A DNA stretch of 64,000 nucleotides from Parus major (Eukaryota > Chordata > Aves > Passeriformes > Paridae), in the NCBI RefSeq assembly GCF_001522545.3, contig NC_031776.1:22105995-22169994 (forward strand), given 5' to 3'. Below the pieces are notes generated by a model, which saw only the letters and a list, made by a program, of their open reading frames with translations, did not search any database and was not told the DNA's origin. Every line of letters begins with the position of its first letter. Within the stretch, counting starts at the first letter, position 1. A program made the translations under genes and the position numbers. Positions 16,171 through 35,400 of the stretch are shown piece after piece.

Positions 16171-18054
16171 CTCCTGTGGCTTCCCAGACCCTGGACATAG
16201 CAGGTGGCCTGGCTGTAAGGGGCAGGGCAAGGACAACTTCCTGCTGTGGGCAATAGTCAGGGCTCCAACAAAACCCAAAAAGGGGCTCTTGCACCAAGCA
16301 CGTCTTACCAGGGGCTCAGCCTGTTCGGGGATGAGAGTGGGGTGCTCCCACAGCCTCTCTCATGGGGAAAGAGCTGAAAACACTTCTGAGTAGGTTCACA
16401 TCCTGTCTCCAGTATTAGTGGTGACTCCAGGCTGTATTTCCCACTAGCTGGCTACAGACTTTGGAATGGCACAAAGTGTCCTGAGGCACCAATTCCACAG
16501 CAGCAAGATTTCTGCTTCCTCAGAGATGCTTTAAACAACGTTGACACACTTGGGTTTCTTACTGAGAAGTAATTTCTAAAGGTGGAAAGCTCTGGGGGCT
16601 GTGACCTGGTGAGTAGTTAATGCTTAGCAAACAGGTACAGCCATCCTGGAGACAGACAGGGAGATCTTTCAACACCCAAAAGCCTAAATGGCCTGGTTAG
16701 AAACCAGAGTTTCTGTCACCTCTCTGGGATGGGCTAAGCACTGATTCCTGCACAGTCTGTGTGTCAAAGGTAACTTCTATTGACTCAAAGCAGGAGGCAA
16801 CCCAAAGCTGACAGAAGGACCTGGTGCTAAATTGTCCATCTAGGAACATCCAAAATGAAAATTTAGGTGAAAATCAAGACATCCCAGCATGGGTCATGTC
16901 ATATATTGTGTCTGGGATGAAGACTCGACCCTGGGAAAATGGAAGTCTGGTCCCAGTTGGGAATTTTTTTATCAAGGTATGGATTTTCCTCGGCACCCTT
17001 GGCTTTGATCTTGGAGCAGTTGTATTTGCTGGGGGACATTACGTTGCTTCCCAAGGTGATACTGAGGAAGTAGTGGGGCTGTAAAACTGAATTGTGCTCC
17101 CAAATACTACCTGTGATCCCCATAGCTTGTTTCTGAGGGCTCAGCTACTACTGGCAACAAACTGGGGAAGTATGTGAGGTGCTGTTGGTAGTGTTGTGGG
17201 ACCCTAGAGCTGCCAAAAACTTGTGTACCCCAGACCTGGGTGTTTTTGGTGGCAATATGGGGGTTTGCCCTTCTATTTTTACTCCTGGTGCTTGACCTTA
17301 CATGGATGGGAGTCACAATGGAGTCAATTCACTAGAGGCTGTGGACACAGTAAAGAGCTCCAGCTGTCTAGCTGTGTACCTCCTCATAAGAAGTAAAATG
17401 CTTTGCAGGGCTTATGTGTACCTGCAGGGGTTCTGCTGTGAGTGCCTCTTTCAGCTGACTGAAGGAGGACTGAGCTCTGAATGTCCAGATGAGGCATCTA
17501 GAAAATTCCCTCCAAAATACAGCAAGTGAAAGAATCCCAGGAAGCTCTGAGCTGTGTGAACACTCCTGGAGATGCCCATTGCCCAGCATGGGATGCTATG
17601 ATCAGGGTCTGCCCCAGAGAGGTAGGGAGCTTAGGAACTTTACTGCTGCCTGTGCAGCATGGACTTCTCTCTGCTCTGCACTTTCTGGACAGAAATAGTC
17701 CAAGTGGTTAAAAGTGGAGGTACTTTTAGGGCAAACTGAACATGAGGTGCATCAGGCAGAGGACAAATGGAGATGTTGATGAGGTAGATTTTAGCACAGG
17801 GGAGCTGTGGGGGGACTGAGAGCAATATGATGCTGACTGGAAACATATCCCCTTAAACTCCACCTCATCCTGAACTGGGGTGGTTTCCTGGGAAAGTTTC
17901 TGTCCATAGTGCCCTGAACCCTCAAACTGGAGGAATAAGCTCTTTCTCTAGTTGGTATCTTGGGGTCTGCCACCTGTGGCTGATGTTTATGGTTGCCTTA
18001 GACCCTCCTGTGCAGGAAGGATGCTGGGCAGAGGTGAGGGGCCAAGCCACAGTC

Positions 18055-18220
18055 ACATTCACTTATTACAGTCCTCTGATTTAGTTAGCAACCAGGTGAG
18101 CTGTCACTGGAGGATCTGATGGATGGGAAAGAGAGTTCCCTCCTTCCTGAGGCGGGAAATGAAGCTAATCAGACCTCAGACACCTTAATCCAGCTCTGAT
18201 CTGATTAATGATCCTGAAGA
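18055..18220. promoter_or_regulatory. Candidate conserved non-coding element
   Basis: CTTATTACAG, GATTTAGTTAGCAACC, AAGCTAATCAGACC, CCTTAATCCAGC and CTGATTAATGATCC are clustered here. CTAATC and TTAATCC are bicoid/OTX-like cores, and TTAATGAT is homeodomain-like. It is the intergenic island nearest the MNX2 promoter. Confidence 0.3.
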
Positions 18221-19849
18221 CTGTGAACTCATCAGCACCCTGGCATCTATCACTGCCTTGCATCCTGCCCTTTCTGCTGTCCACCACCCAGCCCAGCTCT
18301 TCTGCACACAGCCCTGGATTCCATCTCTCTGCCCTGCACAGCATGGGCTGTGTGCCAGCTGCTGTGGTCCTAGACAACCCTCTTGTAGGGTCTCAGGGTC
18401 TAGTCCGAATATCTCCACTCATCATCCCTCTATGATTTTTCTAGATTTCTTTATTCAGATACTTCCAAATAAAGAAATCAGACAGGTTTTATGGCTCTGT
18501 CAGCAAAGATTTCTTGTTTGTGCAATTCAAAGGATGCAGCCTGGATGGCTGTACTTGCATCACCCTAGGATCAGTGAATTGGGCACTAGTGTGAGCTGCT
18601 GATCCTTGGGGGAGTTGCATGTCTTTGGAAAACCTCCTTGGGTACTGTAGAGGACTTCCATGAGGCTGTGACTAAGAGCTACAGCGCAGACCCCTCTTTC
18701 AAGACCTGCTCCCACTGCCTAAGCTATACACTGGGTACAGTCACAAGTGGTATCAGGGCTTACCAGGAGTTACCTGGGCTTTCCTGGGCTATCTACCTGC
18801 CTGTCTGTTCCCCCATGGTGGTGATTGAAGCCGTGATTTCTCTGTTGTGACCCAGACTCTGCTCCAGGTCACAAGGCATATTCCCTGTACAGGGCTAACA
18901 AACCATTGCAATCCTTGAAGTCAGTCCTGAGGGCTCAGGTAAGGAAGTGATGGCTCCCCTCTTCCCATGTAGGCTATTGATCTGCAGCAGAATTGTCCTA
19001 CCTTCACTGTGCTCTCTGTTCCCTGGATACTTCTTTCTCCTCTCTGGGCAGCTGGTTGCTGCCTCTGTGGCACACGGGATTAAGTGGGGTGGACCCATCT
19101 CTTGCTCAGGGAATGTGCTGGAAATGCTGAAGGAAGAAGGAACACAGGGAATTTCCAAGAGCAGGACCCACCCTATGGCACTAAAAAGCAGAGGCTTGTG
19201 TCACTGTGTCATGAGGACACAAAAAAGTGGGAATCAGAGACACACAGGTGCAGACCCTTAATGGCAGAGATTCCTAAAGCATTTGCATGCACTTTGCCTC
19301 TCACTGAAGGCCAGTGCCAGGGGATGTGGACCAGCTCTTTTCCTGCTAACCACCATTCCCAGACAAGCCAAAGCTTTCCTCTATCTGTCCCAGTTGTTAT
19401 TCTCTAAGCTGTATCTTGCCTAGGAAAGGAAAGACCAGGCAAATGAGTAACAATCTGCCTGTATGCACCTGCTGGGTTAGTACCTTGGACAGACATAGGT
19501 GATAGAGTGTGGTGATCCTGTGTGTGTCCAGCTCAGGTGCACTGGTCTTCCTGGATGGCAGTGATGCAATGGGAGACAGCACAGCTGGGCACAGCTGGTA
19601 ATCTCAGGTACAGGATGCAGAGGAGCCTGCTGGTGAGTGGGTGCCTCTCCTGCCCTCCCAGCTAAGCACTCTGCCCTCCAAGTGCCGGGGGGCTCCACGG
19701 TGCCAGGTCAGCACTGGAGCTTAGCAGGGCTTTGCCTATGTGTGCTGAAGTCTGTCTAGTCATTCCAGATCTCCTCCAGTCGCTGTAACCACAGACTTGC
19801 TTCCCTGCCTTGGGACTCTGGCCTTGGGACGATGGCCTCAGTGCCCTGG

Positions 19850-20253
19850 GTGGGTCCTGCCGGCTGGGGGGACTTCTGGGTGTGGAGGGGCTGGGGAAGG
19901 GGCAGAGTAGCGCGGGTCGTCGCTGCCGTGTGCCCACTGCTGTGTCCGAGGGCTGCGGAAGCCGGAGGAGGGCGGCCTGTGGGAAGGGCGGGGGGCCGGA
20001 GCGGAGCCAATGGGGAGCTGGGGTAGGTGGAGAGGGGGTTAAAACCCACCCCGGTGCCGTCGGGCGAGCGAGTGCCCGGGAGGCGGAGCGGAGAGGAGGG
20101 CTGCCCTCGAGGGCAGCCCCGCGGAGCGCGGCGCGGCCCCGCCGGTGCCGGGGCTGGCCCGGGGCTGGCCGGCCGGCCTGTGCTCTGCCAAGGGAGCGGT
20201 GGGGCGCCGGAGGGCTCGACGGCTCCGCACGGGGCAGGGCGATGCACAAGCCC
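19850..20253 (+). promoter_or_regulatory. MNX2: MNX2 CpG-island promoter and 5' UTR
   Basis: The sequence becomes very GC- and CpG-rich from about 19.85 kb and stays so through exon 1 and into intron 1 (to about 21.45 kb). There is no convincing TATA box, as is common for CpG-island developmental genes. The transcription start cannot be placed from sequence. The open frame continues upstream of the chosen ATG, but without family similarity. Confidence 0.6.
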
Positions 20254-28608
<8,355 letters not shown>

Positions 28609-30235
28609 AAGGCGAATGGAGCCAGCTTGGGAGAGGGGCCAGGCTGTGTTGTGGGGGGAGTCTCTTTGCTGGCAGACACAGACTGTGCCTGGAAGGAGCA
28701 GGGGGCTGCAGGGCACCTGCCACCCTTTAACTTATATGTGTTTGGATCCTATTTAACTTGTAATTATTCCTCTGTGTGTATCTGGAGGAGTCCCCAGATC
28801 CCTCCCCTATAAAGCTGTTATCTGGATGCCTGTGCTTTTCCTTAGGGCACGGGAAAATCCCCTGTCCTGCTACTGTGCTGTCCTACCAGGTCTCTGGGGA
28901 AAAGGGTGAGGAAAGCAAACTTGAATAGCTGGCAGCCTGCTGGCACAGCTGGAAAACAGAGACCCGGACACTTCTTTGACTGCACTGCTACTTTCCTACA
29001 GATTTGACAGTGCCTGGAGCAGCACATCCCAGTGTGGTGCCAGCTTGTCCTTCCCCTTGGTGGCATGAAGAGCTGGGAAGGATGCCCAGGTTGCATGCCA
29101 GCCTGCCTTGCCTCCTCCTGCACCAGTTGCATCCCTGGTAGGGTCTGTGCTTTGCAGGGCAAAATTGTCCTGTGAAGCAAAGCTGATTTCCATGCTGCAA
29201 TTAGCCTGGTTGCATTGGTGTGGCATTTCCCCAAGTAAGTGGGGGTGAAGTGAGGCAGGAAAGTGCTCAGGCTGCAAAGGCTCAACGCTGTGGTGAGCTC
29301 CCCTTTTCCCATGGTGATGCTTAACCTATCTAAGTTCCTTTCTGGGCTTGTTTCATTATGCTTTTGGGATCTTGCTCACTCTGACTGGTCTGAAATCAGC
29401 CTTTGGTAGCAGGAGGATGACTGACACTCTCTACCACTTCCCTAGAAACACTAAGGTTAAGCACTGAGTCCCCTTAAGTAAGCAGGCTGCCCATGTCCTC
29501 ACAGGATGCTGGAGAGTTCTGGAAGGCCCTATAGATCTCCCATGCTTTCTGTGCACTTACTGGGTCTCCCCTTGGGGTGCTGAGATGGCCGTGAAGGCAG
29601 AGGGGCCAGCCCGAGGGGGCAGCCCTGCTTCACCACTCCAGTGCACTGCAGTAGAGCTGCAGGGGTGGAGCAGGCTGGGCCGGGGTGGGTGACCCATTCC
29701 CAGACAGACCATGAAGCTCCTCCTGCTGAAGTGGAACAAGTCCCTGTGGAATCCTGGGTCGTCTCTGGCAGCCAGTGGTGGAAGGGACGGGTTAGCGTTG
29801 GTGTGGGGCTGTCATACATCGCAAGGCTGGGAAAAGCCTGTCAGTGTCTGGAGGGCAGCACCCTGGGCAGGGGGACAGAGGGGTGAGCAGGGGAAGCAGG
29901 TGACAGGAGAGAGGAGCATGGAGACAGACTGACAGATGGATGACGGTCCTGTGCGGGGGGACAGTGACCCACAGTGGCTGCTGGCAGCTCAGCAGTTTAC
30001 CCCTGGGGACATGGCATCCTCACTGCCCAGGTTCCCTCTCCCTAGTCAGTCCATCTCAAGACATGCAGGTGTCCAGACCCCTGGAACTGCACGGTGGGGA
30101 CCTCTGGTTCTGGGGAGGCGGCAGCCCTTGCTCCAAATGAGTAGATATGAGCCAGGGTAGGAGCAGGTGCCAGGAGCCTGCTGTGGTTGGTGTAACGAGG
30201 GGCAAGAGAGAAATAAATGTGGTGTGGGGGGGACA
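28609..30235 (+). other. MNX2: MNX2 3' UTR and downstream sequence
   Basis: No further coding sequence is seen. A variant signal TATAAA lies at 28808-28813, 200 bases after the stop, and a canonical AATAAA at 30212-30217. Either could end the transcript; I cannot choose between a 0.2 kb and a 1.6 kb 3' UTR. Confidence 0.4.
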
Positions 30236-31544
30236 AAATACAAGGAAAGGAGCAAGGGATGGGGAAGCATGAAAGGATGGTGCCTAATTCCCTGCCTTTG
30301 CTTGTTGGGACAACAGAGGAGGAGAGACCCATCGCTCCAGGAGAATTGTGCCAGCTCCCAGCAGGAACACAGAAGGACTGGGCAGAGAAATAGTGGCACC
30401 TGCCAGGCAATGGCTGCAGAAGCATCAGGGCTGAAGATATTTATCACCTGATATGCAACCTGGCTCAGCAGGAGACCACAGGGAGTATCACACACTGGAG
30501 CAGGGCTGAAATGTCGGGACAGGAATTATAGAGGCAGAGAAGAAAAGGCAAGAAGGAAAGCCACAAAAGTGCCAGGAAGGAGGAGGGGAGCTGAAGGCGT
30601 GTCACAGGCCTAAAACGTTCACCTTGATGGGCCATGACAGGTTTAATTTCCAGAGTACAATCATTAAAGTGATGGATGGGAGGCGTTCATCTCGCGCCTG
30701 GTGCACTCAGGCCCACCGTGGCTGCAGGAGGGTTTGTTTTGTTGCTGTTATTTATGAGGTTGTTTCTGGAGGAGCCAGGCACTCGTCCAGAGCTAGGGGG
30801 ACAAAGGAGGGGACGCAACTGATGCTGGAAGAGTTAGAGTGCTGATTTACAGCTGGGCTGCTTAGCTGGATGACTCATTTGTAAACATCGACAAATGCCA
30901 TTAAAGCTGCATCTCCTTCCTGCCTCTGCCCTGTGCTGTTTGATGTGGCCAGCCTAAATCTCCACCATAGCACTGCCTGTGCACCCGGGGGCACTCTCTG
31001 TCTTTCCCCACTGGAAAAATGCAGGTCCTGTCTCCTTGAGGGTCACCCAAGGCACTGGGAAGATGTAGGACTGTCCCATAGTGATGGTTGGTGGTGGAGC
31101 TCCATGGAAATGATACCTGATGGGCTCTTTCACCCAGGGCTCCCCACCCTCTGTGCCTTTGCTGCTCTTGGCCCCATCACTACTTTTGGCAGCTGTAACA
31201 ACAAACCAAGGAGCTTAGGGTGACCTGGTCCCTTTACGGTGTCACTCCATCCTATGAGAGCACTCTCCACCCTGCTGCAGCCTGCAGCCTGACCCCTTGC
31301 CACCCTGCGATCTCACGCTGTCCTCACTCATCCATCCGATGCACACACGGACTTCACGGCCCCTATAGCTGCCTCGGCTTTATGCTGCCGCCCACCGCTG
31401 TGCTCATCCTCAACACCCCTCATCCCACGCTCTCTCCTGCACCGCCGCATCCCTCCCTCTTCCACCCGCTCTCCACCTCCTTGCCCCTGAACTTCCCACC
31501 TGCCCTTGATCTCGGTCTCCCCCCTGCACTCCTGAGAGCTCCTC
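30236..31544. other. MNX2-CFAP65 intergenic region
   Basis: No gene is supported. 30600-30915 is an AT/GC-mixed block with GTTTAATTTCC, CATTAAAGTG, TGTTATTTATGAGG and GCCATTAAAGC motifs and is a candidate regulatory element. About 31230-31545 is strongly pyrimidine-rich on the + strand. No transposon is recognised. Confidence 0.5.
30600..30915. promoter_or_regulatory. Candidate element between MNX2 and CFAP65
   Basis: Homeodomain and CDX/HOX-like words (TTTAATTTCC, ATTAAAG, TTATTTATG, ATTTGTAAACATCG) are spread over 300 bases, with the last resembling a forkhead site (GTAAACA). It is a candidate enhancer by motif content only. Confidence 0.28.
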
Positions 31545-32100
31545 ACCGGCTTCCTTCACCCCTCCGCGTTCTCCCGACCCCCGCCCGCCCGTTCCCTCTC
31601 CGGGCCCGGGCCCGTTCCACCGCCGCCTCCCCGCGCGTCCCTCCGCCGCCCCCTGGCGGCCGCCGCCGCCCGTGCCAATTGACCCGAGCCGGCCGCCGTT
31701 GTCGCTGCGGGAGCCGCTGTGTCTGGTCTCCGTGGCAACGCGGGCCGGCCCGCACGGCGCTGCGGGACCGGGACCAGGGCAGGGACGGGACGGCACCGAG
31801 GTGTCCCGGGATCCCGGTGCTTTAGGGAGCCGGGCTGGGATCGAAGGAGCCGGACTGGCCCGTGGGCAATGGTGACTCGGGGCCCGGGCTTCTGCTCCGC
31901 TCCCGGGGCAAGCAGGGTTATAGCGGAGAGGGCCGTGCCCCAGGGAGCTGGAACAGGAAACAGGGTCCTGCCACAGTCATCCATACGGGGCTCGAGCGGG
32001 CAGGCCAGGTTACGAAGGCCAGCTTTGCTGTCCTGTGCTCTGCGGGCCGGTAGTGGGCAGGGCTGTGCTGTCCAGCGCCGCGGAGAGCCCTTCCACAGGG
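31545..32100 (+). promoter_or_regulatory. CFAP65: CFAP65 CpG-island promoter
   Basis: CpG-rich block directly upstream of the first coding exon. It contains a perfect RFX X-box at 31726-31739 and no TATA box. Transcription presumably starts within or just after the block. The non-coding first exon and its donor could not be placed with confidence. Confidence 0.6.
31726..31739 (+). promoter_or_regulatory. X-box (RFX binding site)
   Basis: GTCTCC GT GGCAAC matches the X-box consensus (RYYNYY, one to three spacer bases, RRNRAC) at every position. RFX factors, together with FOXJ1, drive motile-cilium genes through such sites. Its place in the CFAP65 CpG island, about 600 bases before the first coding exon, fits a ciliary promoter. 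Confidence 0.65.
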
Positions 32101-32337
32101 GCTGGGCTGGGAGTGATGAGCCGCAGGTGATCGGGACAGCCGTGCTCTGTGCAGAGGGCTGGGCTCAGCCGCAAAGCGGGGACACAGCGGGGGCTGCTCC
32201 CCTGCACGGAGGAGGCTCAGCGCCACCAGGAGCCTGAGGAGGGGCGTCGGGTGGCTGGGAGTGCCCAGCTCCTGACAGCAAAAGCTTTGTGGGTGAGGGA
32301 ACAGCACGTGTGAGGACTTTTTCCTCTTGTTTCTCAG

Positions 32338-32406
32338 ATGCTTCCTCGGGTGCATGACGAGCCCCAAAGCTCTGACTCTTTTCGGAAAAGTGGCTATGAC
32401 AGGAAG
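32338..32406 (+). CDS. CFAP65: CFAP65 coding exon 1 (first recognised)
   Basis: Residues 1-23, beginning [10 protein letters not shown] and ending KSGYDRK. The acceptor TTTCTCAG abuts the ATG, and the donor is GGAAG|GTGAGC. Phase 0. It has no strong similarity to the human N-terminus, so it rests on splice signals and frame. Confidence 0.6.
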
Positions 32407-35400
32407 GTGAGCGGAGGAGCAAAGAGTGCTACTGACGTGGGTGGATTGTCTGTCAGGCAGGGAGAGGAGAGAAAGAAATAAACGTTTTGCCTTTGCAAGC
32501 GTCGTTCATCACACCTTTTAGTATCTGCTGTTTGGGCTGTGGCCAGGAGGTGTCCTCTCTGGGCCCCGGAGCAGGGCTTTTGGAGAGGCCCGGAGTTTTG
32601 CCGCGGGGTGGCTCCTCTCATCCGGTGCCAGAGTCTGAAGCCTGTAGCGTAGAGAAGAGGCTCTTTGAGTGATTTCTCCTCTCTTCCTCCAAAATACTGC
32701 TTGCTCCCTAAGGTGTCGGCAAGAGAGGCAAAGAAGAAGAAAGTCATATTCTGGGGCATTGAGGTGCCTGAAACACTCAGTTGGCATGGCTGGGAACTTG
32801 GGAAAGAGATGATCAAACACCTGACCTTGAAAAATGTACATGGGAAAGTCCAGAAGCTGAGTTACAGGTGCGTGGGAAAGTTTGTTTGTCTTTTGTACTC
32901 GTGCTGTATCAGTCATATCAGCACCGTTTTATAGATTCACCTTCCCTCTCTCCCCCTGGGTGCTGTGCTGGAGACAATGTGTGCCCCCTTACGTTGCAGG
33001 ACAGAAACCTGCTAATTCAGAAACACAGGCCTTGTTCCTGGCAAAAGTCTGTTAAATGAAATGCCTTGTTTTAAATTCTGTTTTGCTGATACTTCTGTCT
33101 GTGAGGCATTTCCAGTCTAGTGAGATTTTAATTGTGGATGTATGCCAGCCAGTCACTAGTATGACCTAAAACCATTGCTCCCGGAGTCCCTCTGGATGTT
33201 GAGCCATTCCAGCAATCCCTGTGATCCTCCCTGCTCTGAAACTCAAATGTGTCTACCCTGTAGGTTTTGCTCATACAGCATGTCCTGAAAATGTAAAATA
33301 TTGTTCAAGGAAGGGGTAGGTACTTAGAGCTGGGGATAGGTTTTCTGGACACCTGAGTTCTGTCCCTCTCTACTATTTTGCTGCCAAAGTACCCTTGAGG
33401 TTCAGTGTGTAGAGTGCTTCTAAATTGTGGGGTCTGGAGGTGTTGGTTATTTATTCTGTTTCCTTCTAACTTAAGCTCCCTATCCTTAGACAAAATCTCT
33501 TGTTTTGATTTTGTTATCTAGCTCTCCTTCCACGCCATTCTTCTTCACTGTTTTCCCGCAGCTGATTACTCTGAACCCTGGTATGTCTGTAACTCTGCCC
33601 ATCGTTTTCCGGCCCAGTGAAAAGGTAAAGTAGCAACATCACAACTGCTCTCAGTGCTCAGGCTGCATTCTGGGGGAGGACAGTGGGCCTCTGCCTCTCT
33701 TGTCCTTTCTGATTTGTTTCCACCTGAATGCATGAGTCCTTGGGGAAATTTTAGCATAGAAGGAGTGGGCAGAATGACCTTCCCTGACTCATTACCTGAG
33801 GGAACCCTAATCCCCGACTTCTCTGCAGAGTTTGCCAGTAGTTACAAGAGGAATCCTCACAAAAATTATTCCCAGTTTTTCATGTACTACTTTTGCCTTT
33901 CAACTCAGTAAGATAAGGTGCTTAAACTGTCCACACCTGATTTGAGCCCAAGGGAACACATCTGGGTGGTTTTACTGCAGAACCTTGAGGGACTCACTTT
34001 CTGCCTCCACGTTGATTCCAAGGCCTCTGCAGTCAATGGCTACCAGCTTTCTAAGGGGATATGTCAGGGGCCTCCCTTCTTTTGGATGGAGGGTGTTTCT
34101 TTAAGCTTTATTTTAAACAGCAAAGATTTTAGCCAGGTCCTTTTCTTGATTTTCAGGTTGTTTGTAGTGTCTGTCTTGGCTCTGAGTGTTGATCTCTGGC
34201 TCTTGTCAATAGCTGTATGTCTTTGATGTGTATCTCTGTCCTAGCCATAGAGCATGGTCATTGGACAGATTCCCAGTACTCTGCTCTCTTGGTGTCATGA
34301 TTTTCTGATGACTGTTCAGTGTTTCCTTTATGAAATAAGCTACTGGCCTTGTTCCATTTTTAGTGAATAGTTTGCCTGCAGCACATCAATTGCTAAAGCA
34401 GCAGGCTGCCTTTCTTAGAGAGAGCAAGGACTGGGTGTGCTGCAGTGTCCAAGGTCTCCCCTTGCCTACATAAGTGTTACTCAGGAGGGGTGACAAATGG
34501 GAAGCATAGAAAACACATATCTTTCCAATTCCTTCTATCTTGGCTGGTTAGCAGATGTCCTGACGCTATTTGTACACAGTGCTGTCAACGCTGCATCTTT
34601 GTGTGTTATGTGCTTGGATCTCTAGCTGACAAAGCATTTAATCAAAGATTAATACTTCTGTACTCATGGAGCTCAAAGAAAGGCTGTACATGCTTCAGTT
34701 CAGCTGAACTGGAATCTTGAAAATACTGAAAGAAATCCATCTGCATTGAAACAAACCAGGTGAAACTAACGTGGCCTTCAATTGCTGTCCATGAGGGTGT
34801 TTGTGTGTTCCCTGACAGAGGACTATCCCTGAGTACCTTCCACACTGCCTGCCTTTTCTGAGTGATTCATATGCTCTCTGTCCTGCACAGAGGCCCCCAC
34901 TGCTGCCTCTGTTGCCAACATTTTTTTCCCCAGCACTTGCAGAGGTGAAGGTGACAGATATTCATGGGTGGAGCTGCAACACCTGCAAGGTGGAATCCAT
35001 CTAAGTGCTGTCTCCCTTTGCTTTTCTGTGTACAGAGGGATTATGAAGACCGCATCCACTTTCTAAAAGCTGAGGGTGAGTTCTCTGTTACCCTGCGTGC
35101 TATGCTTCCACGCTTCTGTCTGTCCATCCCGGCCGCTGTCCAGTTGCCTGTCTGTGCTATCCACGATGTTACAGAGGCGACGTTTCCTGTGTGCAACATT
35201 GGGTGAGTGAGAGGTGGCTAAGCAGACGCTCTTTCTGTTTTGTCAGGTATTTTTGCTACTTTCTTGGACTCTCCAGTGAATGCAACTCATTCCAGTGGTT
35301 ATTAGTTCTGTTGGCTGCCTGAACAGGGAGAAAACTGCCTTCCCTAAGGTCTCAGCAGAAAAGGCAGCAGAATGGTTGTTCAGGTCACTGTGGGCACATC

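Larger units (their letters stand above)
8656..19849. other. IHH-MNX2 intergenic region, repeat-poor
   Basis: About 11 kb with no exon I can support. No CR1 or other transposon is recognisable. The sequence alternates between GC-rich stretches and short AT-rich islands with TAAT, ATTA and TTTATG motifs, which suggests a regulatory interval. The individual islands are listed separately. Antisense open frames of up to about 290 codons (for example 9910-10791) are proline/glycine-rich and show no homology I recognise. Confidence 0.6.

Noticed and set aside
31220..31825. 201-codon open frame upstream of CFAP65
   Set aside because: Pyrimidine-rich and CpG-rich promoter sequence; Pro/Leu/Arg-biased translation without homology.
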